Notes: generated from the letters alone by a model not told the origin. Positions 54,841-63,987 are shown, counted from the first letter of the stretch. The stretch is 64,000 nucleotides of DNA from Saprospiraceae bacterium (GCA_017985675.1 JAGNXB010000001.1:490743-554742); one strand, 5' to 3'. Numbers and translations are program-made.

Positions 54841-55754
54841 TTTTTGTCCTTGGTTAATTCTTTAAAAACTTCCTCGACACCTCTTGCTTCCAAACGGAGT
54901 TCTGTTAACACTAACCCTGCTTTCACAGCAGTTTGAAATACTTCAGAACGAACATCTTTATCACCTTTTACAACAATCCGAAACAACTTGCCCTCCTCCT
55001 GCACATTGCACTGGAGCACACCCGGAATTTTCCGGAAGGCTAACCCATCATTGGCTATGGTCGTCCTAACAATAAGCTGTTGAGAACCACTCAATTGTTG
55101 CTCCAATTCCTCAACTGGTCCATTGGCAACTATTTTTCCTCTATGGATGATGACGACCCTATCACATAGTGCTGCAACTTCTTGCATGATGTGGGTAGAA
55201 AAAATAATAGTCTTATTCTGACCGAGGGTTTTAATCAAATTCCGAATTTCATTTAACTGATTGGGGTCCAAACCTGCAGTAGGTTCATCCAATATCAATA
55301 CTTCCGGATCATGGATAAGTGCTTGCGCCAGGCCAACACGTTGCCGAAATCCTTTTGACAACTGACCTATTTTTTTATGTTGCTCCCGACTTAGACCAAT
55401 CATACCAATCATATCCTGAACTCGGCTTCTAATAGCAGTAAGCTTATAAAATCGAGCCACCCACTCCAGATATTCACGAATGTACATATCAAGATATAGT
55501 GGATTATGTTCAGGGAGGTAGCCTATTTGTTTTCGGCAGGCTTCCGCCTCTGCTACGACATCAAGCCCTTGTATACTTGCTTTTCCACTGTCAGGCTCCA
55601 AATAACCTGTCAGCAACTTCATTGTGGTTGACTTACCAGCACCATTTGGGCCCAGGAAACCCAATATTTCCTTGTCTTTGGCCTCAAAGGAAATGGCATC
55701 AACCGCTCGTTGGGAACCGTACAATTTCGTGAGCGCATCTACCACAATAGCCAT
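54837..55754 (-). CDS. gldA: ABC transporter ATP-binding protein GldA
   Basis: 305 residues. Walker A GPNGAGKST, the signature LSKGFRQRVGLAQALIHDP, Walker B EVLILDEPTAGLDP and the H-loop STHIMQEV are all intact. A C-terminal extension (about 220-305) is typical of GldA-like ATPases. It hydrolyses ATP to drive GldF/GldG. It is the first gene of a six-gene minus-strand operon (gldA, unknown, gldF, gldG, DUF4340, S1/P1-like). Confidence 0.92.
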   Translation of the reverse strand: MAIVVDALTKLYGSQRAVDAISFEAKDKEILGFLGPNGAGKSTTMKLLTGYLEPDSGKASIQGLDVVAEAEACRKQIGYLPEHNPLYLDMYIREYLEWVARFYKLTAIRSRVQDMIGMIGLSREQHKKIGQLSKGFRQRVGLAQALIHDPEVLILDEPTAGLDPNQLNEIRNLIKTLGQNKTIIFSTHIMQEVAALCDRVVIIHRGKIVANGPVEELEQQLSGSQQLIVRTTIANDGLAFRKIPGVLQCNVQEEGKLFRIVVKGDKDVRSEVFQTAVKAGLVLTELRLEARGVEEVFKELTKDKK

Positions 55755-56064
55755 AATCTGATGAATTCAATTAAACATTAAAGGTACTTAATCCTGATGG
55801 CGTCAGGTATCCCAACTGTACGGATTATCTTTTCGCCATCCAAAGTAAGTCGGTCAGGATGGATTTGAGGGATCTTTGTGCTGATTTGTCGCAAGGTGAC
55901 AAATATGCCATTTTACTAAAAAGTAAAAAGACATCAATGGATTCATTGCCTCGTAACGCAAGCATTTCGAATAGTATCAAATACCACAGCATACAAAACA
56001 CTAACAAAACAGGCTGCATTTCGTAGGAAACGCAGCCTGTAAGTTTTAAAGGAACCTCTTTAGA
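55755..56064. promoter_or_regulatory. 310-base region: gldA promoter candidate, dyad and FKBP terminator
   Basis: On the minus strand TACCTTTA (55786-55779), a 7 of 8 match to the -7 consensus, lies 24 bases before the gldA ATG. A 5-base dyad (CCTGA, TGGCG, TCAGG) follows at 55793-55807, about where a -33 region would be, and could be an operator. The far end holds the terminator described at 56004-56040. A 64-codon frame at 55825-56019 runs into that terminator and is not credible. Confidence 0.4.
56004..56040 (-). terminator. Rho-independent terminator after the FKBP gene
   Basis: On the minus strand ACAGGCTGCGTTT pairs with AAATGCAGCCTGT (one mismatched or wobble position) around a 6-base loop and is followed by TTTTG. 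It lies 24 bases after the FKBP stop and closes the GNAT-dipeptidase-FKBP unit. Confidence 0.85.
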
Positions 56065-56736
56065 TCAGTTGATCTGCAATAATTCCACTTCAAAAATGAG
56101 TGGCGTAAATGGTTTGATTTTGGCACCAGCTCCTCTTGATCCATAGGCCAGATCGGAAGGTACGTAAAGACGCCATTTGTCGCCAATTTTCATTAGTTGT
56201 AACGCTTCGGTCCAACCAGCAATAACGCCATTCACTGGGAATGATGCTGGCTCGCCTCTTTCAACGGAACTATCAAAAACCTCCCCATTCAAAAGGGTGC
56301 CGTGGTAATGTGTCGTCACTTTATCGGTCAATTTTGGACTTGCACCACTACCTGTTTTGAGTACTTCGTATTGTAGGCCACTTGGAAGCGCTACAATTCC
56401 AGGTTTTTTAGCATTTTCTTTGAAAAAAACTTCTGATTGAGCGACGGCTTCTCCAAACTTACTTTTTTCCTTATTTTCCATATAGGATTGGACAATCTGA
56501 TTTGCAGTGGCTACATCCACTTTAGGGGTACTCTTGTTTATGACTGCAGCGACGCCTTCTGATAAGGCCTGCGGGTCAATATTCTCAAATCCCTGGCTTT
56601 GAAGGTTACTACCAACAAGTACACCAAGACTGTAACTTAATGAATCCATTTTTTGTGCAATTAGCGAGTTTGAAGGAAACCAGAGGCATCCCATCAAAAC
56701 GATCAGGGATAACATGGCGAGTTTAGAAATTTTCAT
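56065..56736 (-). CDS. FKBP-type peptidyl-prolyl isomerase (FkpA/Mip type)
   Basis: 223 residues: signal peptide (cleavage near SLIAQ), a helical dimerisation domain (about 30-110, SYSLGVLVGSNLQSQG) and the FKBP domain (about 115-223, VTTHYHGTLLNGEVFDSS, FPVNGVIAGWTEALQLM, YGSRGAGAKIKP). It assists folding of envelope proteins in the periplasm. Its start overlaps the dipeptidase stop by 4 bases (ATGA). Confidence 0.95.
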   Translation of the reverse strand: MKISKLAMLSLIVLMGCLWFPSNSLIAQKMDSLSYSLGVLVGSNLQSQGFENIDPQALSEGVAAVINKSTPKVDVATANQIVQSYMENKEKSKFGEAVAQSEVFFKENAKKPGIVALPSGLQYEVLKTGSGASPKLTDKVTTHYHGTLLNGEVFDSSVERGEPASFPVNGVIAGWTEALQLMKIGDKWRLYVPSDLAYGSRGAGAKIKPFTPLIFEVELLQIN

Positions 56737-58124
56737 GATTTTTTTAATTCTGCATAACGGTGATAAAAATAAGGTATTGTTTCAACGCCCTTATAAAAGT
56801 TAAACAATCCAAAATGTTCATTTGGAGAGTGTATAGCATCACTATTCAGGCCAAAACCGAGGAGTACGGTTTTTGCTTTAAGCACCTCTTCGAAAAGGGC
56901 TACAATTGGAATAGAACCTCCACTTCTTAATGGAATAGGCGCTTTGCCAAAAGTCTGATTCATAGCCCATTCTGCCGCCTTGTATTCCATTGAATCGGTA
57001 GGTGTAACGGCTGGCTGACCACCATGATGCGGGGTCACTTTGACCTTGACGGAAGCTGGGGCAATATGTTCAAAATATTTTTTAAAAAGCTTGGTAATTT
57101 TGACCGGGTCCTGATTGGGAACCAACCGCATACTAATCTTAGCTGAAGCTTTTGAAGGTAATACGGTTTTGGCCCCCTCTCCAATATATCCACCCCAAAT
57201 CCCATTAACATCGAGTGCTGGTCGGATACTGGTACGCTCAAGTGTGGTAAAACCTTTTTCACCAACGAGATCTTTGACACTCAGTTGTTTTTTGTAAAGC
57301 TTTTCATCATACGGTGCTTTATTCATTTCCTTGCGCTCATCGCGCTTAACCTCTTCAACATCATCATAAAATCCGGGGATAGTAATCCTCCTTTTTTTGT
57401 CATGTAAAGATGAAATCATATCGCAGAGTATATTGACAGGATTGGCAACAGCACCACCATAAACTCCCGAATGCAAGTCCCTGTCCGGACCAGTTACTTC
57501 TACTTCGAGGTAAGAAAGGCCACGTAAACCTGTTGTGATTGAAGGTGTTTTGTTATCTAATATGGATGTGTCTGAGACAAGAATCATGTCACATTCCAAC
57601 ATTTTTTTGTTGTCTTTACAGAATTTGCCCAAGTGGACAGATCCAACTTCTTCCTCACCTTCAATCATAAATTTAACGTTACAAGGTAGCTCCTTGCTCT
57701 TCACCATGGCTTCAAAGGCCTTGATGTGCATAAACATTTGCCCTTTATCATCGCTGGATCCTCTTGCAAAAATTGCACCCATGGGATGGGCTTTCGTTTT
57801 TTTGATGACTGGTTCAAACGGGGGGGACTCCCAAAGGTTTAAAGGATCCGGCGGTTGGACATCATAGTGGCCATAAACCAAGATGATTGGTAATTTTTTA
57901 TCGTGTAGATATTCACCATATACGATTGGATGGCCGTCTGTTTGAAAAACAGTCACCTTTGGCACTCCTGCCTGCTTCAAGTGAGCTGCAACAGATTCCG
58001 CTGTGACACTTACCTCTTTTTTAAATTTAGGATCTGCACTAATGGACGGAATGCGCAGTAGATCAAGCAATTCAGCCAAAAAACGATCCTGATTTTCTTT
58101 AATATAAATCTGGGTATTCTTCAT
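56733..58124 (-). CDS. M20-family dipeptidase
   Basis: 463 residues from the ATG at 58124; the frame continues to 58193, but that would overlap the GNAT gene and has no family similarity. Zinc-site motifs: VYGHYDVQPP, the catalytic Glu pair in EGEEEVGS, DTSILDN, and the late His in SDAIHSPNEHFGL. A lid/dimer domain runs from about 190 to 355 (DLHSGVYGGAVANP). No signal peptide, so a cytoplasmic dipeptidase of the ArgE/DapE/CNDP2-like group is expected. It is coupled to the FKBP gene. Confidence 0.93.
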   Translation of the reverse strand: MKNTQIYIKENQDRFLAELLDLLRIPSISADPKFKKEVSVTAESVAAHLKQAGVPKVTVFQTDGHPIVYGEYLHDKKLPIILVYGHYDVQPPDPLNLWESPPFEPVIKKTKAHPMGAIFARGSSDDKGQMFMHIKAFEAMVKSKELPCNVKFMIEGEEEVGSVHLGKFCKDNKKMLECDMILVSDTSILDNKTPSITTGLRGLSYLEVEVTGPDRDLHSGVYGGAVANPVNILCDMISSLHDKKRRITIPGFYDDVEEVKRDERKEMNKAPYDEKLYKKQLSVKDLVGEKGFTTLERTSIRPALDVNGIWGGYIGEGAKTVLPSKASAKISMRLVPNQDPVKITKLFKKYFEHIAPASVKVKVTPHHGGQPAVTPTDSMEYKAAEWAMNQTFGKAPIPLRSGGSIPIVALFEEVLKAKTVLLGFGLNSDAIHSPNEHFGLFNFYKGVETIPYFYHRYAELKKS

Positions 58125-58161
58125 AGGAAAATAATAAATGCCGCCAAATATAATGCAAATG

Positions 58162-58707
58162 TTAAAACAACGGTCCCATAAGATCCACTTCACCAGATGG
58201 CCAGGTAAACGTACTTGTGGATTTGACCATCAGCCCGGAAGGAGGGTTGCGTTGGAAGAGGCCAAGGCTATTACCATCCATAAACGCTAACCATTTGCAA
58301 CGGGTATCGATCAATTGAAAACCAGCTTTTTCATAAAACTCAGGTGATGATGCCATCGTCATCAAAAAAGGAATGGCATTTTTTTGGGCTAACAATTCAA
58401 CTTGTCCAATGAGTGAATTAGCTATCCGGGTGCCTGACCAGTCCTGATCCGTGCAAAGATCCGCCAATCCGTATATTGAAAGTGATTGACCACCTACACG
58501 AATAGCCCGAATAATACCAGCCAAGTGTCCAGTCAACTGTTGATTATACCAATGCAACAACCTAAAGTGGGGCGGTTGCGGATAAAAAATCCTGTCTTTT
58601 GGATAAGCCGGAAAGCTGGCAATTAACAATTGAGATATGGCCTCCCGGTTTGAATCAGACAATGAAAATTCAGGAATTAATTCAATTTTTTTTGATTCCT
58701 CCTTCAT
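58162..58707 (-). CDS. GNAT-family N-acetyltransferase
   Basis: 181 residues. LTGHLAGIIRAIRVGGQSLSIYGLADLCTD forms the central strands, DWSGTRIANSLIGQVELLA is a diverged acetyl-CoA loop, and FYEKAGFQLIDT is the usual strand-helix near the C-terminus. The loop lacks the standard Q/RxxGxG/A, so CoA binding may be atypical. Substrate unknown. It is the first gene of the run leading to the dipeptidase and FKBP, 37 bases ahead of the former. Confidence 0.75.
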   Translation of the reverse strand: MKEESKKIELIPEFSLSDSNREAISQLLIASFPAYPKDRIFYPQPPHFRLLHWYNQQLTGHLAGIIRAIRVGGQSLSIYGLADLCTDQDWSGTRIANSLIGQVELLAQKNAIPFLMTMASSPEFYEKAGFQLIDTRCKWLAFMDGNSLGLFQRNPPSGLMVKSTSTFTWPSGEVDLMGPLF

Positions 58708-58828
58708 ATTCTTCCTAAGTTCACCTTGGTCACAAAGTTACAGCCTTATAACGTTTGATCTGTCTTATTTGCTGTATCGCATTCCAGAACAAATTAATTT
58801 GATTCCTCTTTGCCTCAATTATCTTTAC

Positions 58829-59455
58829 ATGAGTATAATTGCGAACGTAATGGAAAAGTTTACTAGCAAAACAGTCCTTGGTCTTCAACTCCCTACTGAT
58901 CCAAGATGGGTTGATCTTACAACCATAAGCCTTGAAGATATACTTACAGATCATGCCTACTGCGAATTAAAAGCGGCAACAGCTTGCATCTCCCTCATTC
59001 AACGCTTTCCGGACAAACAACAGATGGTAGAGGAACTTGCACCGATCGTCACTGAAGAATGGGGCCATTTTAGACTTGTCCTTCAGGAGATGGCCAAAAG
59101 GGATTTGGTGTTAGGGCAGCAGCGAAAAGATGAATATGTCAATAAATTATTGGCATTCCAACAAAAAGGTGGGAGTGGAACTCATCAACTCATAGAAAAG
59201 TTGCTTACCTGTGCCCTAATTGAAGCCAGAAGTTGTGAACGATTCAGACTGCTTTCGCTCCACATACCAGAAGTACCACTTCGATCATTTTACAGAAAGT
59301 TCATGATTGCTGAGGCCGGACATTACCGGCTTTTTTTGGATCTGGCTAAATTGTACGGAGATCCTACTATAGTTGATAGGCGATGGAAAGACTACCTAGA
59401 ATATGAAGCTTCAATGATTGCAACGCTTTCACTTAGAGGCGACCGAATCCACTAG
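58829..59455 (+). CDS. miaE: tRNA hydroxylase MiaE
   Basis: 208 residues from the ATG at 58829 (58850 is the alternative; the longer frame to 58637 runs antisense to the GNAT gene). It has the di-iron ferritin-like four-helix fold: AYCELKAA, EEWGHFRLVL (ExxH), IEARSCERFRLL and AEAGHYRLFLDLA (ExxH). It hydroxylates the isopentenyl group of ms2i6A37 in tRNA with O2. It stands alone between divergent and convergent neighbours. Confidence 0.93.
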   Translation: MSIIANVMEKFTSKTVLGLQLPTDPRWVDLTTISLEDILTDHAYCELKAATACISLIQRFPDKQQMVEELAPIVTEEWGHFRLVLQEMAKRDLVLGQQRKDEYVNKLLAFQQKGGSGTHQLIEKLLTCALIEARSCERFRLLSLHIPEVPLRSFYRKFMIAEAGHYRLFLDLAKLYGDPTIVDRRWKDYLEYEASMIATLSLRGDRIH

Positions 59456-59550
59456 TGTCGGTTCACCCTCCATCACATTCAACAAAAAAAAAATACCAAC
59501 TAGGCTTCCCGGGAAAACTAAACCTTCGAAACAACATTTATTTGATGCCA

Positions 59551-60489
59551 TTATCGTCGTTCTTTACCAAAAAGATCCCGGTCTCGTCTCCCATCAAGAA
59601 CAGGAAAGTCAACAGGTGCCTCATCCATTGTTTTGTTAAACACTTTTTCAACATGGATCCATTGGCCTTTTTTAAGTTTGAAACCCTCGTAGGTGCCATC
59701 AGGTATATAACGAAGCCCCGTCCCCTTGCGGTCGTCTGAAAAGGGCATTAAATGGTCAAAAAGGATCATTTCCAGGTGCTCATCATAGTTTAGAACGATT
59801 TTAGACGCTGCCGCATACTCTAAAAGTAGGCGATTTTTTTTCTGAACAATTGCCCCGGTTGTATCCAAGTAGTGAAAAACAGGTGCCCCAAACTGTGGCC
59901 TCAGTTGCTCATCAAAATAAACAACATCAATGAGCTTCCGATTTGCTTGAGCACTAAAACTATCAAATCCAAAGAGCAACCAGTATTTTTCACCCTCACT
60001 TCTAAAGGGAAAAATACGATAATACAAAGCGCCATACCATTCATCCGTGCCGCTGGTATGGCTTTCAGGATGCAAAATTGTGGGAGAGCGATTGATGAGC
60101 GGATAAACTTTGGATTCCTTTCCATTCATCTGAAGGTAACCGAAGTGTTGAAATCGCCCCTTATCAACAAACAGTTGCCAAGTAAAAATCCTGAATGCAT
60201 TGTCCGGTGCCAATTGCACAGAAATTTCTGAAATTCGATCAAATGGAAAGTCCCAGGAATCTCTATTGGCCAATGCTTTCTCTACAAAAAATTTGACGCT
60301 CTGGGAAGCTTCCACCCGTTCAGACATGGCATCAGATGAATGCATTATCGTTGCATAATGACGAATGGAATCTTCCAATGCCAAAAGTGTTGGGTGAAGA
60401 TTGTGGTCGGATGACAATGATGACAATCCACGTTTTGGAACAACACACCCACCATATATGAAAAGGATAAGTACTAAAAAGAATCTCAT
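59551..60489 (-). CDS. Lipoprotein of unknown function, conserved type
   Basis: 312 residues from the ATG at 60489, which gives a proper lipoprotein signal (IYGGC, about Cys 14). The mature part is mixed helical then beta, with FPFDRISEISVQLAPDNAFRIFTWQLF and YYRIFPFRSEGEKYWLLFGFDS; these are recognisable in unannotated Bacteroidota envelope proteins. The C-terminal segment is basic (GRRDRDLFGKERR). It follows the VWA-protein gene by 66 bases and may be on its transcript. Function unknown. Confidence 0.75.
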   Translation of the reverse strand: MRFFLVLILFIYGGCVVPKRGLSSLSSDHNLHPTLLALEDSIRHYATIMHSSDAMSERVEASQSVKFFVEKALANRDSWDFPFDRISEISVQLAPDNAFRIFTWQLFVDKGRFQHFGYLQMNGKESKVYPLINRSPTILHPESHTSGTDEWYGALYYRIFPFRSEGEKYWLLFGFDSFSAQANRKLIDVVYFDEQLRPQFGAPVFHYLDTTGAIVQKKNRLLLEYAAASKIVLNYDEHLEMILFDHLMPFSDDRKGTGLRYIPDGTYEGFKLKKGQWIHVEKVFNKTMDEAPVDFPVLDGRRDRDLFGKERR

Positions 60490-60555
60490 GTTGAACGGAA
60501 TTACTTTATCAGGACGAACTAACAAACGCTTTATAAGCGTCAAAGCGTGTGTCTC

Positions 60556-61653
60556 TTATTGTCTTCGTCCTTTGTTTTCTTTGTAATCCTTAAAAACAAA
60601 TGCACCCAAACCATCCAGATTGGCATAAAAAGCTTTCCCCGCATTGGCCTTTGTGAACTGTTCCACAAATCGTATGAGATAAGGATCATTAGCTATCATA
60701 AACGTAGTGATAGGGATGCGAACCTTTCGGGCTGCCATGGCAAGATTAAGGGTTCGGCGAATTATCTGCCTATCCAAACCAAAGCTATTTTGATAATACT
60801 TGTTACCCTTTTTAATACAAGTGGGTTTGCCGTCCGTAATCATAAAAATCTGTTTATTGGGATTACGACGTTTTCTAAGGATGTCCATAGCGAGTTCCAA
60901 ACCTGCAACGGTGTTGGTGTGATATGGTCCTACCTCTAGGTATGGCAGTTCCTTTATCGTCACTTGCCAGGCATCATTCCCAAAAACAATAATATCCAAG
61001 GTATCCTTCGGATATCTGGTAGTAATCAATTCAGCCAATGCCATCGCTACCTTTTTAGCTGGTGTGATCCGGTCTTCACCATATAGAATCATGGAATGTG
61101 AAATATCAATCATGAGGACAGTACTGGTCTGAGCCTGAAAGCTGGTCTCATGCACTTCCAGATCCTCCTGGATCAATTGAAAATTATCTACACCAAATCG
61201 AATTTGGGCATTCCGCAAAGATGCTGTTGCAGCTATATTTTCCAGGGCGTCGCCATATTCAAATGGTCTTGTTTCAGGCTGACGTTCATCCCCAGCACCA
61301 TGAAACCGGGTATCGTGTTTTCCAGGGCTAGCCTTATTCAAATCTTTAAAAATGTCCTTGAGAGCATTTCTCCTTAGATGCATTTCCATTTTTGCACTTG
61401 GAATGACGCCTGGTCCCTTTCCTTCATTAACTTTCAAAAACCCTTTATCCAATAAATCCTGAATAAAGTCAGCCATTCCGTATTCAGGTGAAGTAATACC
61501 ATGTCTATTGTCTATTTCATTCATCCAACTTAATGCTTCTGTTACATCTCCTGATGTATACAGGAGGACTTCCTGGAAAAGCTTCAGCAACTTTTGGAAT
61601 GGATCGCCATCTGAAGCGTGAGGTATGAATTTGGTAAAAAGCCAGCCGCGCAT
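60556..61653 (-). CDS. VWA-domain protein, likely partner of a MoxR-like ATPase
   Basis: 365 residues from the ATG at 61653 (the frame reaches TTG at 61671, inside the previous gene). A helical N-terminal half is followed by a von Willebrand A domain (about 175-350) with a complete metal site: Asp183, Ser185 and Ser187 (DISHS), a Thr in HTNTVAGL and the Asp in ITDGKP. It resembles BchD/CoxE-type proteins that work with AAA+ ATPases. The matching ATPase type is at 16959-18449. The start lies 2 bases after the peroxiredoxin-like gene, so they are co-transcribed. Confidence 0.87.
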   Translation of the reverse strand: MRGWLFTKFIPHASDGDPFQKLLKLFQEVLLYTSGDVTEALSWMNEIDNRHGITSPEYGMADFIQDLLDKGFLKVNEGKGPGVIPSAKMEMHLRRNALKDIFKDLNKASPGKHDTRFHGAGDERQPETRPFEYGDALENIAATASLRNAQIRFGVDNFQLIQEDLEVHETSFQAQTSTVLMIDISHSMILYGEDRITPAKKVAMALAELITTRYPKDTLDIIVFGNDAWQVTIKELPYLEVGPYHTNTVAGLELAMDILRKRRNPNKQIFMITDGKPTCIKKGNKYYQNSFGLDRQIIRRTLNLAMAARKVRIPITTFMIANDPYLIRFVEQFTKANAGKAFYANLDGLGAFVFKDYKENKGRRQ

Positions 61654-61655
61654 GA

Positions 61656-62195
61656 TCAGTTGATAATACAACAGGAGATTAATTCGTCATAATCTGGGCG
61701 ATCAGAGGCGAATCGGTGAATAAACTTATCTCTAACGATGCCATTCTGTACTAAAAAAATACCCGGCATTTGGAACCCGTCCCCAAATTGCCTTCCTAAA
61801 CTCCGGCCGTGAACAAGACCAGCTTGCACACCTCTAATCATAACCTGAAGTCCAAAAAGCTGCGAAAATGTACCTTTCCCCAGACCCATGGCAGCATAAA
61901 ACCGACAATGTTCATCAGACACATATTCCGGGTCATCAATATTATATTTAGCAAAATAGGAATCCGCATCCCGACTATCTGCCATATGTACAAAAAGGAG
62001 ATGAACGCCTTCCTTTTCATAAGCCTCCTTTTTAAGAGATAGGTCATGCAGCGCTTCCCTACAAAATGTACAACCAAAATGCCTTAAAAAAACAAGTAAG
62101 ATTGGGCCAACCATCGAAGCATCCTCAACAGACCGATGTTTGTTTGTCCGCATTTGCGCGAGAATCGGGAGCGTTGATAGACCATCAGCCGTCAT
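61656..62195 (-). CDS. Peroxiredoxin-like protein, AhpC-TSA_2/PRXL2 type
   Basis: 179 residues from the ATG at 62195. Thioredoxin fold with FLRHFGCTFCREAL (CxxC near residue 45), the signature of the AhpC-TSA_2 family, then GVHLLFVHMADSRDAD and MPGIFLVQNGIV. No signal peptide, so cytoplasmic. It probably acts in thiol redox chemistry; peroxidase activity in this branch is not well established. Its stop is 2 bases before the VWA gene start. Confidence 0.85.
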   Translation of the reverse strand: MTADGLSTLPILAQMRTNKHRSVEDASMVGPILLVFLRHFGCTFCREALHDLSLKKEAYEKEGVHLLFVHMADSRDADSYFAKYNIDDPEYVSDEHCRFYAAMGLGKGTFSQLFGLQVMIRGVQAGLVHGRSLGRQFGDGFQMPGIFLVQNGIVRDKFIHRFASDRPDYDELISCCIIN

Positions 62196-62300
62196 AATTA
62201 TGCTTTGGAAGGTAAACAGCAATACCACAAAGAGGTTTATGCCAAGACGACATTATCCAGAAACATTGAATCATTAAACAAACTGATGGATGGGGAGTGT

Positions 62301-62825
62301 TTACTCCACCATATTGTTAAAATAGTTTTTTATTTCTTCAGCTTGTTGTGGTTTGGCACGCCCGCTCAGCATAAGACGTATCTCCCTTCTGGTTTGTGCA
62401 TCAGCAAACATTTTTTCTTCTTCAGCTGTCAAAGGCAAAACAGGCGGAACTGGGACAGGTTTTTGGCGTTGGTCATCTAACGCCACAAAAGTATAATAGG
62501 CATGATTACACCTTTTTGTGTTCCCTCCCTTAATGTCTGTTGAAAATACTTCAACATAAATTTCCATACTCGTGGAAAAGGAACGTGTAACAGATGCCAC
62601 CATAGTTACAACTTCACCCATATGAATGGGACGTGTAAATGAAACATGGTCCACGGAAGCAGTGACCACATAACACGCACTGTGTTTGCCTGCGCATATA
62701 CCTGCTGCAATGTCCATCCAACGCAACAGATTACCACCCATCAGATTTCCCAATGGATTTGTATCATTTGGCATGACCATTTGGGTCATCGTTGTTTTGG
62801 AGTCAGAAACTTTTTTTGGTGTCAT
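62301..62825 (-). CDS. Acyl-CoA thioesterase, hotdog fold
   Basis: 174 residues from the ATG at 62825; a GTG at 62843 would touch the previous stop. The signature NDTNPLGNLMGGNLLRWMDIAAG holds the catalytic Asn/Asp pair of the YciA/BACH group, followed by SVDHVSFTRPIHMGEVVTM. It hydrolyses acyl-CoA in the cytoplasm. Preferred chain length is not readable. It follows the 136-residue unknown gene by 17 bases. Confidence 0.92.
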   Translation of the reverse strand: MTPKKVSDSKTTMTQMVMPNDTNPLGNLMGGNLLRWMDIAAGICAGKHSACYVVTASVDHVSFTRPIHMGEVVTMVASVTRSFSTSMEIYVEVFSTDIKGGNTKRCNHAYYTFVALDDQRQKPVPVPPVLPLTAEEEKMFADAQTRREIRLMLSGRAKPQQAEEIKNYFNNMVE

Positions 62826-62842
62826 AAGGGTAGATTCGGTCA

Positions 62843-63253
62843 CTAAACGATCATTACCCCTTGCTTGTTCAATACAGGCACCAATGTTAAATAAGCCGGA
62901 TCAAGACTGCCTTCGACAAACAGAAATTTTCGATCAAACATATAACCTCCCAGTGAAAAACTGATCCAAAACTCATTGGTCAACGACACAAGTTCAGGTT
63001 GAATGATCTCCAGCAAAACTGCCTCCTTTGGACCAATTTGCGTGTAGTAGTATCTCAATGTTGAGGATCGACGCTCATTGTCGTCCGTTTGACTATAACC
63101 TTTCGTAGTAATCAAAACGTCGTTGACAGGTTCATCTTTTAGATTGATAAGGTAACAGTCCCAAGACCAAGGCTGGTCAGAGATTTCCGGTTCAACTGGA
63201 ACCATTGCAACTGAAAAATCGGTCATTTTTAGATTGCGCAAATCCTTTAACAT
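62843..63253 (-). CDS. Unknown conserved small protein after lipB
   Basis: 136 residues (or 127 from the ATG at 63226). No signal peptide. Mostly beta: PWSWDCYLINLKDEPVNDVLI, LRYYYTQIGPKEAVLLEI, ISFSLGGYMFDRKFLFVEGSL, suggesting a small beta-sandwich. Its start overlaps the lipB end by 7 bases, so translation is coupled. I do not recognise a family with known function. Confidence 0.75.
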   Translation of the reverse strand: MLKDLRNLKMTDFSVAMVPVEPEISDQPWSWDCYLINLKDEPVNDVLITTKGYSQTDDNERRSSTLRYYYTQIGPKEAVLLEIIQPELVSLTNEFWISFSLGGYMFDRKFLFVEGSLDPAYLTLVPVLNKQGVMIV

Positions 63254-63987
63254 ATCAATTTATTGTCTGATAACGTCATGCATCCAAATACTTCTCCAAA
63301 ATGTCTAACCACTGCATCCTTAACTTCATCTAAGTCCAAAAGGGCATTTAATTCACGTTGTAGAGATGTCACCTCCTTATCGTTATCCTTTATACCACAG
63401 GGTATAATATGCTGAAAATGAGCTAAATTTGTATTTACATTAAACGCAAAGCCATGTAGAGTGACCCATCTGCTAATGTGAACGCCAATCGCACATATCT
63501 TCCGTGTTTGTCGCCCATTCGAAGCACCTAACCATACACCTGTATAACCCGGAACCCGGATACCACTAAGCCCATAGTCTTTCAAAACCAAAATGATGAC
63601 TTCTTCCAACTCGCGGACATAACGGTGAACATCACAATAAAATGCTTCTAGATCTAAAATGGGATAACCCACAATCTGGCCAGGACCATGATACGTAATA
63701 TCTCCACCACGATTGATTTTGAAATATTCAAATCCAGTTTCTTCCCGATCCTCGGCACTGATTTTAAGATTGTCTTCACTTCCAGATTTTCCCAGGGTAA
63801 ATACAGGCATATGCTCACAAAGGAGGAATCGATGAATGGCGTTAGATTGGACAGATTCATCTTTAGACACTTGTCGCTTGCGTTCGATGAGTCCTTGGTG
63901 TATATGTGTTTGTAATTCCCAGGCTTTGGCAAAAGGAACTAGTCCAAGGTCTGTTACCAAAACTTCTGGTTGTAGGATATTCTTCAT
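63247..63987 (-). CDS. lipB: Octanoyltransferase LipB
   Basis: 246 residues from the ATG at 63987 (a TTG lies directly before it). RGGDITYHGPGQIVGYPILDL is the LipB signature; the catalytic Lys is in RKICAIGVHISRW and the catalytic Cys in IIPCGI. It moves octanoyl from acyl carrier protein to lipoyl domains, the first step of lipoate synthesis. A lipA gene is not seen here. It lies at the right edge and appears complete, 13 bases from the window end. Confidence 0.95.
   Translation of the reverse strand: MKNILQPEVLVTDLGLVPFAKAWELQTHIHQGLIERKRQVSKDESVQSNAIHRFLLCEHMPVFTLGKSGSEDNLKISAEDREETGFEYFKINRGGDITYHGPGQIVGYPILDLEAFYCDVHRYVRELEEVIILVLKDYGLSGIRVPGYTGVWLGASNGRQTRKICAIGVHISRWVTLHGFAFNVNTNLAHFQHIIPCGIKDNDKEVTSLQRELNALLDLDEVKDAVVRHFGEVFGCMTLSDNKLIC

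Noticed and set aside
55825-56019. 64-codon minus-strand frame between gldA and the FKBP gene
   Set aside because: It runs into the FKBP terminator hairpin, has no family resemblance and is explained as open frame by chance.
58637-58828. Long N-terminal extension of MiaE
   Set aside because: It is antisense to the GNAT gene start and unrelated to MiaE; the family N-terminus begins near 58829-58850.
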